From the NCBI GenBank assembly GCA_032690845.1, contig CM064426.1, positions 68,684,403 to 68,748,402 of the forward strand: a stretch of 64,000 bases of DNA, given 5' to 3'. The notes under the pieces are model-generated. The model had not been told where the DNA came from. It did not search any database and saw only the letters and a list, made by a program, of their open reading frames with translations. Positions 33,058-44,008 of this stretch are shown here, piece after piece. Origin of the DNA: Eleusine coracana subsp. coracana (lineage: Eukaryota > Streptophyta > Magnoliopsida > Poales > Poaceae). The stretch's first letter is position 1; the number at the start of each line of letters is the position of its first letter. Made by a program: the position numbers and the translations under genes.

Positions 33058-33359
33058 CAGTACTACAAAAATGGTCATAAACAACATCTCATCAGCAGCG
33101 GATCATCCTAAACCGCTGCTAAAAACTTATCAGCAAAGATTATCAGCAGCAGTACAGAACCACTGTTGATAAGTTCAAAATTATCAGTAGTGGTTCATTT
33201 ATATCAACTGCTACAGATAATCAATTATCAGCAATAGTTCATTTATGTCTAACCGATGTTGATAATCGATTTCCAACAAATACTTAACGATATTTTTTTA
33301 GTTTTTCATAGCTGCCTTTTTTTGTTACTTTTCTCATCCTCTTCGTCTCTCCAGGCACG

Positions 33360-33690
33360 GACGCCCCTCTACATTCATGGACTCCTCATCTCCTCTCCCT
33401 CACGTGCCCGGCGGTGAGGCCTCCTCCCCCAAGCAGACTTCCCAAGCAGTGGCGAGCCCTCTTCCCCCGAGCGCCCCTCCCAAGCGGCGGCGAGTCCTCC
33501 TCCCCCAAGCACCCCTCCCAAGCGTCGGCATGGCCTCCTCCCTCAAACTCTCCTATCAGTACGACAACAATGATGGTAGAGGTGGCCACGGAGAGGCGCG
33601 AGGATAGAGGCCATGACAGTGAGGCGCGAGGATAGAGGCCATGGCAGCGATGCGCGAGTAGCAGATCCGTGCAACCAGGAGGCAGAGCTC
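33360..33690. repeat. GC-rich imperfect tandem repeats in CACTA interior
   Basis: 33405-33530 carries about three imperfect roughly 45-bp units with CCTCC(T/C)CCCCAAGC and CCCAAGCGGCGGCG-like text. 33590-33650 has two copies of GAGGCGCGAGGATAGAGGCC. Frames are open across it on both strands, but the text is low-complexity, so I do not call a gene. Confidence 0.6.
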
Positions 33691-33929
33691 GCATGCCCGA
33701 TGCATCTTCCATCCTCCGCTCCCTTCTTTGTCTGCCTCCGTCGCTTGCTGGCCTGGATGTGAGTAATGCAAGAACCTTCTTATGCCTACTATGCTAATTG
33801 CTTTTTGGGAGAAATTTGGCTGCTGATCCCTTTTAATATGGCGCTCTTTGTTTTAAATCAAAAGAAATGCAATGCAAGGCCTCGATGTGCTTGTGTGCTT
33901 GAGAATTTGAGATGCATAGATGGTCTAGA

Positions 33930-34437
33930 CGTTGGATATATGCCCAAGAGACATTAAGGATTTGATCCGTATGTGAGGGTCATACGGATATTGATCCGTG
34001 AGAGATTAGTCCACTAATGGTCTAAATTGTCGAGGTCCATTAGAAGGGTCTATATAAGTGGAGGCGGGACAAGGGGTATGTGTACCCACTAGTCCATAAC
34101 CCTAGCCGCTGCGCTCCTCTCTCTCTCACCCACAACCCTAACCGTGTTACCGGTGCTAGCACGCTGCGCACGGTGCTCCAACCCCGTACGTGTGGATACT
34201 GCAAGGAGGCGCTGCTGTTGCTACGATGCCGGACGACTGGACTAGGAGGAGACGATTGACGTGATTGACTACTTCCTCTACACCGACGCATGACTTCGTT
34301 GGACGAGCTGCTCCAACATTCACTTCCGCTCCATTTACGTGTCTAGTGGTAATGATCCATGATCCCCTTCTTGCAAGGTTTCCTGGTTGAACGGTAGAAA
34401 TTATTATATGCTATCATAGCCTACCCGTTCCCCAACA
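33930..34437 (+). repeat. copia 5' LTR (508 bp)
   Basis: Matches 40563-41070 end to end. Contains TATATAAG (about 34051) as a likely TATA box and a CTCTCTCTCTC tract. Followed by the primer-binding site. Confidence 0.9.
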
Positions 34438-34566
34438 GTGGTATCAAAGTCGACCTTGTGTAGTTTGTGATCTGGATCTTGTGCATATAGTTGATATGCT
34501 GATGTATTAGATGAGATCTATTATATGTTTTTGTGTATGGGTTGATTAGATCAATGGTGATAGGGA

Positions 34567-34660
34567 GGTTCACAAGGTAATGGGCGAATAGCGATACATG
34601 CATCTTTGATTTTGGTTCACAAGGTAATGGGCGAATAGCGATACATGCATCTTTGATTTA
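34567..34660 (+). repeat. 47-bp tandem duplication in copia leader
   Basis: The unit beginning GGTTCACAAGGTAATGG occurs at 34567-34613 and again at 34614-34660 with no or almost no mismatch. It lies in the non-coding leader between the primer site and gag. Confidence 0.85.
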
Positions 34661-35769
34661 TTGACTTGTCTCTACCGGCTGGAATCACCATCAGGACTAA
34701 CTGAGTGCGCTAGTAGAGAAGCCAATAGTATCATGATTATGTACCACAGTCTACTCATGAAAACCTAATGGAAAACTGAGGCATTGTGAATGACTCGAAA
34801 TCGGGCAAATATGATTTTCCCGATAGGATTGTTATAACCCTTTTTGGCCACACATTAGCATTCGCTCCTCGACTAACTTGTTTTTGCAGAGTATGTTGTG
34901 AATGGTATGGCCTAAAATATGCATGTGATGTATGTATGTGATTTACATGGCCTGCGTGCCATGATTAATTACAGCTGGGTTGAGGCTATCATATTATTGT
35001 ATAACGACCTGCATGTCGACCTGTGATGCTTGATATTCTCATGTACTTCATTACTAGTTATTAGTTGTAGTAGCTAAGTGTTAGTTCATGGAGGCCTCAA
35101 GCATGATGGTTGAAGGGATGAGAGACATGGCGATGGCTATGGAGATGGAAATCACCAACTAAAAAGGGCCATGCTATTTCAAACAATTAATATGATTGTC
35201 TGTGATGATGTTCCTATCATTCTATTCTTTCTTATGTTATTTATATTGGATATGATTAACATGCTAGAATAGGCTCCCTTAAGAAAAATTAAATTGTATG
35301 CCCTTCCAATAGCTACACCTATCAAAATTATGATTGTTATATGGTAGGTCTGCCAAAGTAGAGTACCTCAACTATCTTAATTATTAGGGTAAATGTCAGA
35401 CATTTACATGCATAGTATTGGTTTGATTAACAAAGCTATCAAAACGGTTTTGGGCTTTGGGGCATGGTTTTGGTGCCGGGGCATATGATGTCACCCAACA
35501 AACAAGAGTCACATAGGTATGTGATTAGCAAAGTGTTGCTTACCTATGTTACTAGATTTCTAGCGGTGATGCCAAAGCTCACTAGGATCTAAGTTGAATA
35601 TGGATCTTGAACCACTATATGTTGTTTTGAGAGAAAACGGTTCCAAACATATAGTGGAATAATAAACTTTTGTTAAAATGTTTAATAAAAGTTTTACATT
35701 TACATAGTGCTTATATTTGCATATTTTCTGTTGTAGATCATCACACCAACCGCTAGTAACACTTTCAAT

Positions 35770-36276
35770 TTGTGCTCGATTCTAGAAAAAGAAAAGCTTA
35801 GTGGAACAAACTTTATTGATTGGTATCGCAACTTGAGAATTATTCTCAAGCAAGAGAAAAAGGAATATGTTCTAGAGCTTCCCTATCCTGATGATCTGCC
35901 AGAAAATGCTACTGCCGCTCAGAAAAGGGAGTATGAGAACTATACCAGTGATGCAATTGATGTTAGCTGTCTCATGCTTACCACTATGTCCTCTGAGCTT
36001 CAGAAGCAATATGAGAACGTGGATGCCCACAATATGATTGAGGGACTCCGTGGCATGTTTGAGAACCAAGCAAGGTCTGAGAGGTACAATATCTCAAAGT
36101 CCTTGTTTGCGTGCAGGCTAGCTGAAAGCGGTTCTGTTAGTTCTCATGTGATCAAGATGATTGGTTACATTGAGAATCTGGAGAAACTTGGTGCTGCTCT
36201 ACACCAAGATTTGGCCACAGATATGATTCTCCAATCGCTTCGTGCGAGCTATGAGCCTTTCATTTTGAACTTTTAA
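35770..36276 (+). pseudogene. copia gag
   Basis: Nucleocapsid/capsid part of the copia polyprotein. The text LSGTNFIDWYRNLRIILKQ and then MLTTMSSELQKQYE and AARSERYNISKSLF-like sequence form the gag domain of plant copia elements (DUF4219/UBN2 type). It breaks off at a stop after EPFILNF. The next frames (36311-36547) carry the zinc knuckle CFHCKKPNHWKRNC (about 36492-36534), which is CX2CX4HX4C, so gag is split by one stop and at least one frameshift. It would package element RNA. The ORF is read from the first Met-like codon in frame; the real start is upstream near 35700. Confidence 0.85.
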
Positions 36277-36549
36277 ATAAATAGCATAGAGAAGACATTG
36301 GCTGAGTTGCATGGGATGCTTAAGACAGCTGAGGCAAGCATCAAATAATCTGGTCCAAGTCAAGTTAACTTGGTTCAAATGGATAGCAAGAAGTGAAAGC
36401 ACAAGACTAAGGCTAAGGCTACAGATGAGATCTCTAGCGCCAAGCCTAAGCCTGCAGCAGCTCCTAATCCTAAACCGACGACTGATGATCCTTGTTTTCA
36501 CTGCAAAAAACCCAATCATTGGAAGAGGAATTGCAAGCTTTATCTAGAA

Positions 36550-36993
36550 GAGCTGAAAAAGAAGCGTGGAGACACTTCTAATTCAGGTATCAATGTTATT
36601 GAAATTAATAATGTTGCTACACGTCCTTATGATTCATGGGTATTTGATACCGGATCAATCATTCATACTTGCAAATCATTGCAGGGGCTTAAAGAATCAA
36701 GGAAATGTGCAAAGGGCGAGGTGGATGCTCGCGTCAGCAATTTTGCAAAGGTTGCTGCGTTGGCCATTGGAACTTATTCACTTTCATTACCATCAGGATT
36801 AGTTTTGGAGTTGAATAATTGTTATCACATTCCCGCCTTAGGCAAAAACATTATTTCTTCAAAGTGTTTAGAGGAACATGATGGTTATGAGGTCATAATA
36901 AGGAACAAGTGTTGTTCCATTTATTTGAACGATATTCTCTATGGTAATTGCCCATTGGTGAATAGATTATATTACTTAGATCTTGAGAATTAG
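36550..36993 (+). pseudogene. copia protease region
   Basis: Aspartic protease part of the polyprotein. WVFDTGSIIHTC at about 36640 carries the catalytic DTG motif. The following text contains LNNCYHIPALGKNIISSKCLE, the typical copia sequence after protease (NVLYVPSLKKNLIS-type). Frames 36566-36802 and 36679-36993 split it, so a frameshift lies near 36690-36800. It ends in YYLDLEN just before the pre-integrase segment. Confidence 0.82.
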
Positions 36994-37035
36994 CCCATTT
37001 ATAACATTGATGCGAAAAGGCTCAAGCCTAATGAT

Positions 37036-38103
37036 TTGAATGCCACATATACTTGGCATTATCGTTTAGGTCATATAAATGAGAAGCGCATAAAGAGGCT
37101 CCGTACAGATGGTCTTCTAAGTTCTTTTGATTTTGAATCAATTGATACATGTGAGTCTTGTTTACTTGGCAAAATGACTAAGTCACCTTTCACAGGAAAT
37201 AGTGAGAGGGCGAGTGAACTATTGGAACTTGTACATACGGATGTATGTGGACCAATAAGTTGCACGGCCAGAGGTGGTTTTCAGTACTTCATAACTTTTA
37301 TCGACGACTTTAGTAGATATGGTTACATCTACTTAATGAGGCATAAGTTTGAGTCCTTTGAAAAGTTCAAAGAATTTCAAAATGAAATACAAAATCAATT
37401 GGGCAAGACTATTAAACTCCTACGATCTGATCGTGGTGGTGAATATTTAAGCCATGAATTTGGTGAACATCTAAAGCAATGTGAAATTGTTCCACAATGG
37501 ACTCCGCCAGGAACATCCCAATGGAATGGAGTATCTGAACGGAGGAACCGAACCTTGTTAGACATGGTTAGGTCTATGATGAGTCAAAGTGATATTCCAT
37601 TGTCCTTCTGGGGATACGCTCTAGAAACTGCCGCTTTCACACTTAATAGGGTTCCATCTAAATCCGTGAAAAGGAAACCATATGAGATATGGAGTGGGAA
37701 GCATCCCGGGTTGTCTTTTCTTAAGATTTAGGGATGTGAGACTTATGTAAAACGTATGACGTCTGATAAGCTTTCTTCCAAGTCTAATAAATGCTTCTTT
37801 GTAGGATACCCTAGGGAATCCAAAGGTTATTATTTCTACAACCCAAAAGAGGGCAAAGTGTTTGTCGCTCGTAATGGTGTTTTTCTAGAGAAAGAGTTTC
37901 TCTCCAAAAGGGTAAGTGGGAGAACGGTGCAACTTGAAGAAGTTCAAGAAGCTCCAGAAAATGTTACTTCTTCCGCTATACCACAATTGGATGAACAAAT
38001 TGTTGTTGAACCAATTGTTAAAACACCAGCCCCGCGTAGGTCAGAAAGAGCACGTCACGCTCCTAACCACGGGGCAGCACGACATATTATTGTTAGACAA
38101 TGA
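37036..38103 (+). pseudogene. copia integrase
   Basis: Integrase with its N-terminal zinc region TYTWHYRLGHINEKRIKRL and CESCLLGKM (HHCC module). The catalytic core shows the first Asp in VHTDVCGP, the second in SDRGGEYLS and the Glu in NGVSERRNRTLLDMV, so the D,D,E triad is intact. A TAG at 37729-37731 cuts the ORF. The same frame continues at 37756-38103 with CFFVGYPRESKGYYFYNP and ends near the linker to RT. It would insert the cDNA into host DNA. Confidence 0.9.
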
Positions 38104-39094
38104 TAAGCCTAAGACTTACAGTGAAGCAATGATGGGACCAGACTCTAAGAAATGGCTTGGAGTCATGAGATCTGAATTAGAATCCATGAGAGAAAATCAA
38201 GTTTGGAACTTGATAGATCCGCCTGATGGTGTAAAAACCATTGAGTGTAAATGGGTTTTTAAGAAAAAGGATGACATGGATGGAAATGTTCACATCTATA
38301 AGGCACGATTGGTGGTGAAAGGTTTTAAGCAAATTCAAGGGGTTAATTATGATAAAACCTTCTCACCCGTCGCTATGCTAAAGTCTATACGGATCCTTCT
38401 AGCAATTGCCGCATTTTATGATTGTGAGATATGGCAAATGGATGTCAAAACGGCTTTTCATGATGGAAACCTAAGTGAGGATGTGTATATGACACAACCT
38501 GAAGATTTTGTCGATCCACAAAATGCTAGGAAGATATGCAAGCTTCAAAAGTCCATTTATGGACTAAAGCAAGCATCTCGGAGTTGGAATCTTCACTTTG
38601 AGGAGGTAGTCAAAGGGTTTGGCTTCATTAAAAATGAAGAAGAGCCTTGTGTTTACAAAAAGGCTAGTGGGAGCGCGCTTGTCTTTCTGGTCCTTTATGT
38701 GGATGACATATTGCTGATCGGTAATAATATTCCGATGCTTAAAGCTATTAAGACTTCTTTGAGAAAGAGTTTCTCTATGAAGGACTTAGGAGAGGTTGCT
38801 TACATTTTGGGCATTAAGATCTATAGAGCTAGATCAAAAAGGCTAATTGGATTATGCCAAGACACGTACATCGACAAGGTATTGAAATGGTTCAATATGC
38901 AAGATTCCAAGAAAGGTTTCTTGCCCATATCGCATGGCATTACTCTTTGCAAGACTCAGTGTCCCTTGACACCTGATGAGATAGAGAAGATGAGAGCGAT
39001 CCCGTATGCTTTGGCTATCGGATCCATCATATATGCCATGATATGTACGTGCCCAGATGTAGCTTTCGCTCTAAGTGCTGCAAGCAGATTCTAA
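38080..39094 (+). pseudogene. copia reverse transcriptase
   Basis: Open stretch from about 38080 in a frame different from the integrase, so a frameshift lies near 38060-38100. Motifs seen are ECKWVFKKK, YKARLVVKGFKQ, WQMDVKTAF, IYGLKQASRSWN and the active box YVDDILL, so the catalytic residues are retained. A stop at 39092-39094 (SRF, where the family has SRYQ) ends it. Confidence 0.92.
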
Positions 39095-39118
39095 TCAAAC
39101 CCAGGAGAAGCTCACTGG

Positions 39119-39626
39119 GTGCCTAGTAAGAATATCCTAAAGTACTTAAGAAGAACTATGGGTATGTTCCTAGTCTATGGAGGTGAGGAAGAGCTCGTTG
39201 TAAATGGTTACACTGATGCTAGCTTCCAAACCGATGAAGATGATTTGAGATCACAATCTGGATATGTGTTTTGCCTTAATGGAGACGCGGTGAGCTGGAA
39301 GAGTTCCAAGCAAGATACGGTTGCTGACTCAACAACGGAGGCCGAGTACCTTGCTGCTTCAGAAGCTGCAAAGGAAGCTGTTTGGATCAGAAAATTTGTT
39401 TCTGAGTTGGGTGTGGTTCCTAGTGCGTCCAGTCCAATGGATCTCTATTGTGACAATAGTGGTGCCATTGCACAAGCCTCATCCGGGACATTGTCGCTCG
39501 AGGTGATGTAAAGATATGCAAGGTGCACACGGATTCAAACATCGCTGATCCGCTGACAAAGCCTCTCTCTCAGCCCAAGCATGAGGCACATATGAGATCA
39601 ATGGGTATTAGATATCTGCATGATTA
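39119..39626 (+). pseudogene. copia RNase H
   Basis: RNase H domain with YTDASFQTDEDD (first Asp), TEAEYLAASEAAKE (Glu) and LYCDNSGAIAQA (Asp). At about 39483 a deletion removes the segment that usually follows (with the HH and HIR text), and the frame changes, after which DIVARGDVKICKVHTDSNIADPLTK is readable up to about 39626. The domain is therefore shortened. Confidence 0.85.
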
Positions 39627-40562
39627 ATGTATGAGAGATTGTGTAATGTCTATGTTTATGTGTGATTGAAGAAAGTGTTATTCTATTCCATGGATAATAA
39701 TTATTGCATTGATTGACAAGTATGTGACTTGTTTATGAAACTCATTGTTTTTCATAATATTATCCTAAATGATCCCTAGTTCCTTATTATTATGTGGAAC
39801 AATAATGATTCATGGACTAGCACATGTATTGGTTGATGATCAAGTTTCACAGATCATTGATATGGAGATATCAAATCAATAATGTGGACACATGTTGGAG
39901 AACATGGTGTTGGATTGAGACCCACTAAAGGCTCTGCTAAGATGTTATATTTGTGTCATCAGTCATTGTCTTGAATGATGTACCTTCGGGATCCTTAGAC
40001 CTGAGATCGTCATTGATCTCCAGAATGCGTAGTAGCACACTTAGGGGTTACCAAACGCTACTCCATAACTGGGTAGTCATAAACGTAGCTTTCGGGTATG
40101 TTATGAAATATGTCGTGGGGTGTGAGCGGTCAAGATGGAATTTGCCTCTCCTGATAACAGAAGAGATATATCTGGGCCCCTCGAGTTAGATGGATTTGGA
40201 TGTGCATGGCCATGCCAATGTGATTAAAAGTTAATCATGATGACTAAAAGTTAGTCATGATAAAACCTCTAGTCGTTCGAGTGAATGGTCGAGCTATTAC
40301 AGGGATGGCACGTATCTTGCCTTGAGCTTGACTGATATCGTGAGGCAAAGGGATCGCTGAATGCATATGTCAAAGGTTTAGCCGATATGATCTTTATGTA
40401 TACACGAGAATCAGTATATGCTGCTAGGTGCCGCTATTGATTTATGATCTGAAAAAGGGGTTTCCAAATCATTGTCGTGTACATGTGAACCTAATGGGTC
40501 ACACACTTAACGGGTTAGAACATCGCTTGCCTATGTGACTATCTCTAGTACAAGTGGGAGAT

Positions 40563-41070
40563 TGTTAGAGATATGCCTAAGAGACATTACGGATTTGATC
40601 CGTATGTGAGGGTCATATGGATATTGATCCGTGAGGGATTAGTCCACTAATGGGCTAACTTATCAAGGCCTATTAGAAGGGTTTATATAAATGGAGGCGG
40701 GACAAGGGGTACGTATATCCACTAGTCCATAACCCTAGCCGCCGCACTCCTCTCTCTCTCGCCCACAACCCTAACCGTGTTACCGGTGCTAGCACGCCGC
40801 GCACGGTGCTCCAATCCCATACGTGTGGATACTGCGAGGAGGTGCTGCTGTTGCTGCGGTGCCGGACAGCTGGACTAGGAGGAGACGATCGACGTGATCG
40901 ACTACTTTCTCTACACCGACGCGTGACTTTGTTGGACGAGCTGCTCTAACATTCGCTTTCGCTCCGCCTGTGCGTCTAGTGGTAACGATCCATGATCCCC
41001 TTCTTGCAAGGTTTTCTGGTTGAATGGTAGAAATTATTATATGCTATCATTGCCTACCCGTTCAACAACA
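40563..41070 (+). repeat. copia 3' LTR (508 bp)
   Basis: Starts TGTTAGAGATATGCC and ends AACAACA at 41070, matching the first LTR with about 50 differences by eye. Preceded by a short purine tract (GTGGGAGAT) and followed by the CTAGA duplication. Confidence 0.9.
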
Positions 41071-41391
41071 CTAGATGTATTCAGAAGTGGTTTTGATTAT
41101 TACTGATATGTGATACTATCATTGTTACTTTGTGTAGGATTGATTGATAAGTTCCATAGGACAGAGAGAAGCTAGGATTCAGTGACACATATTTTTTTTC
41201 TGTTCTCACTTTGAACCTCAGCATCAGCTGCAATAGCATATGGTATACTATCGTACGAAGTTTCTATCTTTTTGCTTTCACTACAATTATGTATATTTTG
41301 CAGAGATCCTATAATAAGGGTGTCTTCTTTTTTATTTTTTAAAACCACTGTCAGCAGCGGTTCACAACTAGAACCGCTGCTGATGCTCATA

Positions 41392-41423
41392 TATCAGCAG
41401 CGGTTCTAGAACCGCTGCTGATA
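41392..41423. repeat. 32-bp perfect palindrome in CACTA subterminal array
   Basis: The first 16 bases, TATCAGCAGCGGTTCT, are followed immediately by their exact reverse complement. The half-site is the motif repeated throughout both subterminal regions of the CACTA element. A second, looser inverted pair with a short spacer lies just upstream (41351-41384). Confidence 0.88.
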
Positions 41424-41518
41424 ACCATGACTATCAGCAACGGCTAATCAGTAGCGGTTCTAAAGCCGCTGCTGATGACTAGTTTTGAACTGCTGTTGTT
41501 GACATTTTTGCAGTAGTG

Positions 41519-41918
41519 TATGCTATAGTATAATCATTTGCGGATGTCGTATGACAGGTACTTGCTTTTCGTTGTCATGGATCAGGGCCCACCTAACTTG
41601 TACAACACTCCTCCTGGGATAATGGTTAAAGGTATTAATGGCGCTCTGCACAAGCGATAAAGCATGTGGTTTCATTGGTACAGCATGCAAAACCATACCA
41701 GTCCTGGACATACGAACAAACAAAACCAATTCTTAATGGGATAATGTCTTGACAAGTAATGGATTTGCATCATAATCGAGCCAGCGCCTTGTCTTTCCTT
41801 TCCGGGTAAGCATTTAACTATTCATGCAAATAAGAAGCCCAGCTCACGGCATATAGTGGCTTGAGTGGCACCATCACAAAAATTTATACAGGAAAAACGT
41901 AGTACCAACTTTACATCA
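41519..41918. other. flank between two CACTA elements
   Basis: No supported gene. A minus-strand open frame (41523-41729) has no family resemblance. Confidence 0.4.
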
Positions 41919-43258
41919 CACTATCATAAAATGCTACTATAGCGACGGAGGCAATTTTTTATTAGCGGCGCATAAATATTCCCCCGTCACTACAGTGTGC
42001 TACAGTACCAAAAACATGATTTTAAGATAAACCACCACTAATATAAATTAATAGCGACAGTTCGCTAAGTGGGCCACCGCTAATAGTTTGTAGCGGCGGC
42101 CCATATTGTCACCTGCTGCTACATATTGGGTTATCAACTATACAGGCTCATCTATCCAACAAAACTATAAAATATAAGAAACCCTAAACCGGCCGCATCC
42201 TCACTTCTCCTCTCTTAGCCGCCACTGCCCTCTCTTCTCTCCTCTCCTTCCTTCCCTCCTCTCTAGTGACTACACTGCCTCTCCTCCCCATCGAGTGGAC
42301 ACAGCAGCGGCCCTGCCCGCAGGCATGCGGCAGGCAGGCGGGTGGTGCAAATCTAGGCTGACCCAATGAGGAGAGGAGGCGAGCGGAGCCCGACAGTGCG
42401 CGGCCTTGGCGAGCGTGGCCCTGCGGTGAGGAGACGCCTCGGTGAGCACAACCCGATAAGGAGAGGCTTCCTCAGTCGCTGCCTTCTCTCTCCCTCCCCT
42501 GTCCAGGCGGCAGCGCACGGCATGTGGTGGCTGGATCCGGCCGCCTCCGCTCTCCAAGTGGCAGCACGCGGCATGTGGTGGTCGGATCCGGCCACCTCCC
42601 TTCACCAAGCGGCGGCGGGTGGCATGTGGTGGCCGGATCCGGCCGTCTCCCTTCACCAAGCGGCGGCGCACGACATGTAGTGGCCGGATCCGGCCGTCTC
42701 CCTTTACCAAGCGGCGGCACGCGGCATGTGGTGGCCCGATCTGGTCGCGTCCCTTCACCAAGCGGTGGCGCGCAGCATGTGGTGCCATATCCGGCCGCCT
42801 CCCTTCACCAAGTGGCGGCGCGTGTCATGTGGTACCGGATCCGGCCGCCTTCCTTCACCAAGCGGCGGCGCGCGACATGTGGTGCCAAATCCGGCCGCCT
42901 CTCCTCTCCAGGGGGTGGTATCGTGGGCGGGTGGCGGCTGCCTCGTGCACGGCTATGGTTTGGCCCGGCGGTGCGCGACCAACAGAGCCCCACCTCCCCT
43001 CCCCGACGTGGCTCGATGGCAGATTCAGCAGAACGGCGGCATATTTGGCTTTTTTTTTGTTATTCGGGTTCAATGCTAGTGGCGGGTGAATATATCACCC
43101 GCCGCTATTGATATTTCTGTAACGGCGGTTTGTGCCATCCGTTAATCATCCGCCACTTTAAATCCTTATTTCTAGCTGCGAAAATATAGCGGCGCTTACC
43201 CATACCTGCTGCTACAGTGCATTTCGGTTCGCTGTTATAGGCGTTGTTTGTTGTTGTG
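41919..43258. mobile_element. CACTA-like element with TAGCGGCGG subterminal repeats
   Basis: Starts CACTATCATAAAATGCTAC and ends, on the other strand, CACAACAACAAACAACGCC, with partial TIR similarity continuing into TATA.(A)GCGA. TCA and CCA flank the ends, a 3-bp duplication with one mismatch. The first and last 200 bp repeat TAGCGGCGG and GCCGCTA words in both orientations. The interior has a 51-bp minisatellite and no transposase. The superfamily is likely but the ends are eroded. Confidence 0.65.
42506..42917. repeat. 51-bp minisatellite, about eight copies
   Basis: The unit contains GGATCCGGCCGCCTCCC, TTCACCAAGCGGCGGCG and GCATGTGGTGG in order. GGATCCGG-type starts fall at 42533, 42584, 42635, 42686, 42737 and about 42787, giving a steady 51-bp period (17 codons). 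Because the period is a multiple of three, several frames on both strands stay open. I regard these ORFs as a by-product of the repeat rather than genes. Confidence 0.9.
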
Positions 43259-44008
43259 CCAGTAAAGCTACTTGAGTAAGTCCAAGTCGCTTGATATGGT
43301 AAGTGTTCGTTCAGATGGATACGAAACTCTACTCTACTGTGAGTTCCTCTCGTTGAGTCTGGGAGGTATTGGAAATACTAGTCTCTCAGGAACAAGTATG
43401 GCTGCACAGAGAAGGAACCACGTAGAAAACCCTGACTTGCGTTGTGAATACAATGGTCAGGAGCGCGCCCATGGTGAAGGGCGTTTCGTGCATGGATGTG
43501 GTCCTGATGATCAGCTCAGTGCCTGTCGATGGTGCATCGTATGTTCTTGGACGATCCGAAGTCAGGCCACTCCGCCACTGTGATGGTCGAACACATCGAT
43601 AGACGAGCATGCCGAACGGAGCAAAGCACTCGAGGAAGCCATGGACTGCATCGTCGCCAACAAACGTTTGTGCACTATGCAGTCCAGGAAAGATGCAAGA
43701 GTTTCACCGAAAGCAAATAAAGAGGCTCAAGTGTTCTGTTGTCTACTGAAGGATGTCGCTCCCTTCGACAACAGCTCTCTATAACCAGAACTATGAATGC
43801 CTGGTACGGCTACCCCTTGCTGATGTATCCCAAAACTAAAGCGGGTGGTGATGATTGGTTTCAGCAATGGTAGAGTAATTGTATGGACATCAAAGTATTG
43901 CACAAACATTTTTCCTCCAAAGAAGGATTAAACTTTAGTCTGATATTTTAACAAAATTATTTCATAAAAGTAAGGGTTAATCTACATTTGCTGACTCATG
44001 CATGTGCA
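43259..44008. other. host-derived unit, copy next to copia
   Basis: 43340-43560 resembles 9280-9500 and 52950-53150. 43890-44008 matches 8850-8968 (both have ACATTTTTCCTCCAAAG and TTTAGTCTGATATTTT). Open frames exist on both strands, but none is recognised. It ends at the target site GTGCA of the following copia. Confidence 0.5.

Larger units (their letters stand above)
33930..41070 (+). mobile_element. complete Ty1/copia LTR retrotransposon
   Basis: LTRs at 33930-34437 and 40563-41070 are each 508 bp, with CTAGA flanking both sides (33925-33929 and 41071-41075), an exact 5-bp duplication. The first LTR has lost its initial T (C at 33930). GTGGTATCAAAG follows the first LTR as primer site, and a GTGGGAGAT tract precedes the second. 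The internal order is gag, protease, integrase, RT, RNase H, the copia order. The LTRs differ at about 50 positions by eye, mostly transitions. Stops and frameshifts disable it. Confidence 0.93.
33058..41518. mobile_element. non-autonomous CACTA element, split by copia
   Basis: The ends CAGTACTACAAAAATG (33058-33073) and CATTTTTGCAGTAGTG (41503-41518) are inverted copies with two mismatches, and TAT flanks both sides (33055-33057 and 41519-41521), the 3-bp duplication of CACTA (En/Spm) elements. Subterminal regions at 33085-33260 and 41345-41500 are packed with ATCAGCAGCGGTTC-type motifs in both orientations, as CACTA transposase-binding arrays are. Removing the copia (33930-41070) leaves about 1.3 kb without a transposase, so it is a deletion or capture derivative. 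Confidence 0.9.

Noticed and set aside
42270..43111. ORFs of 172, 195 and 156 codons in the CACTA-like element
   Set aside because: They are made by the 51-bp minisatellite, whose period is a multiple of three, and several mutually overlapping frames are open on both strands.
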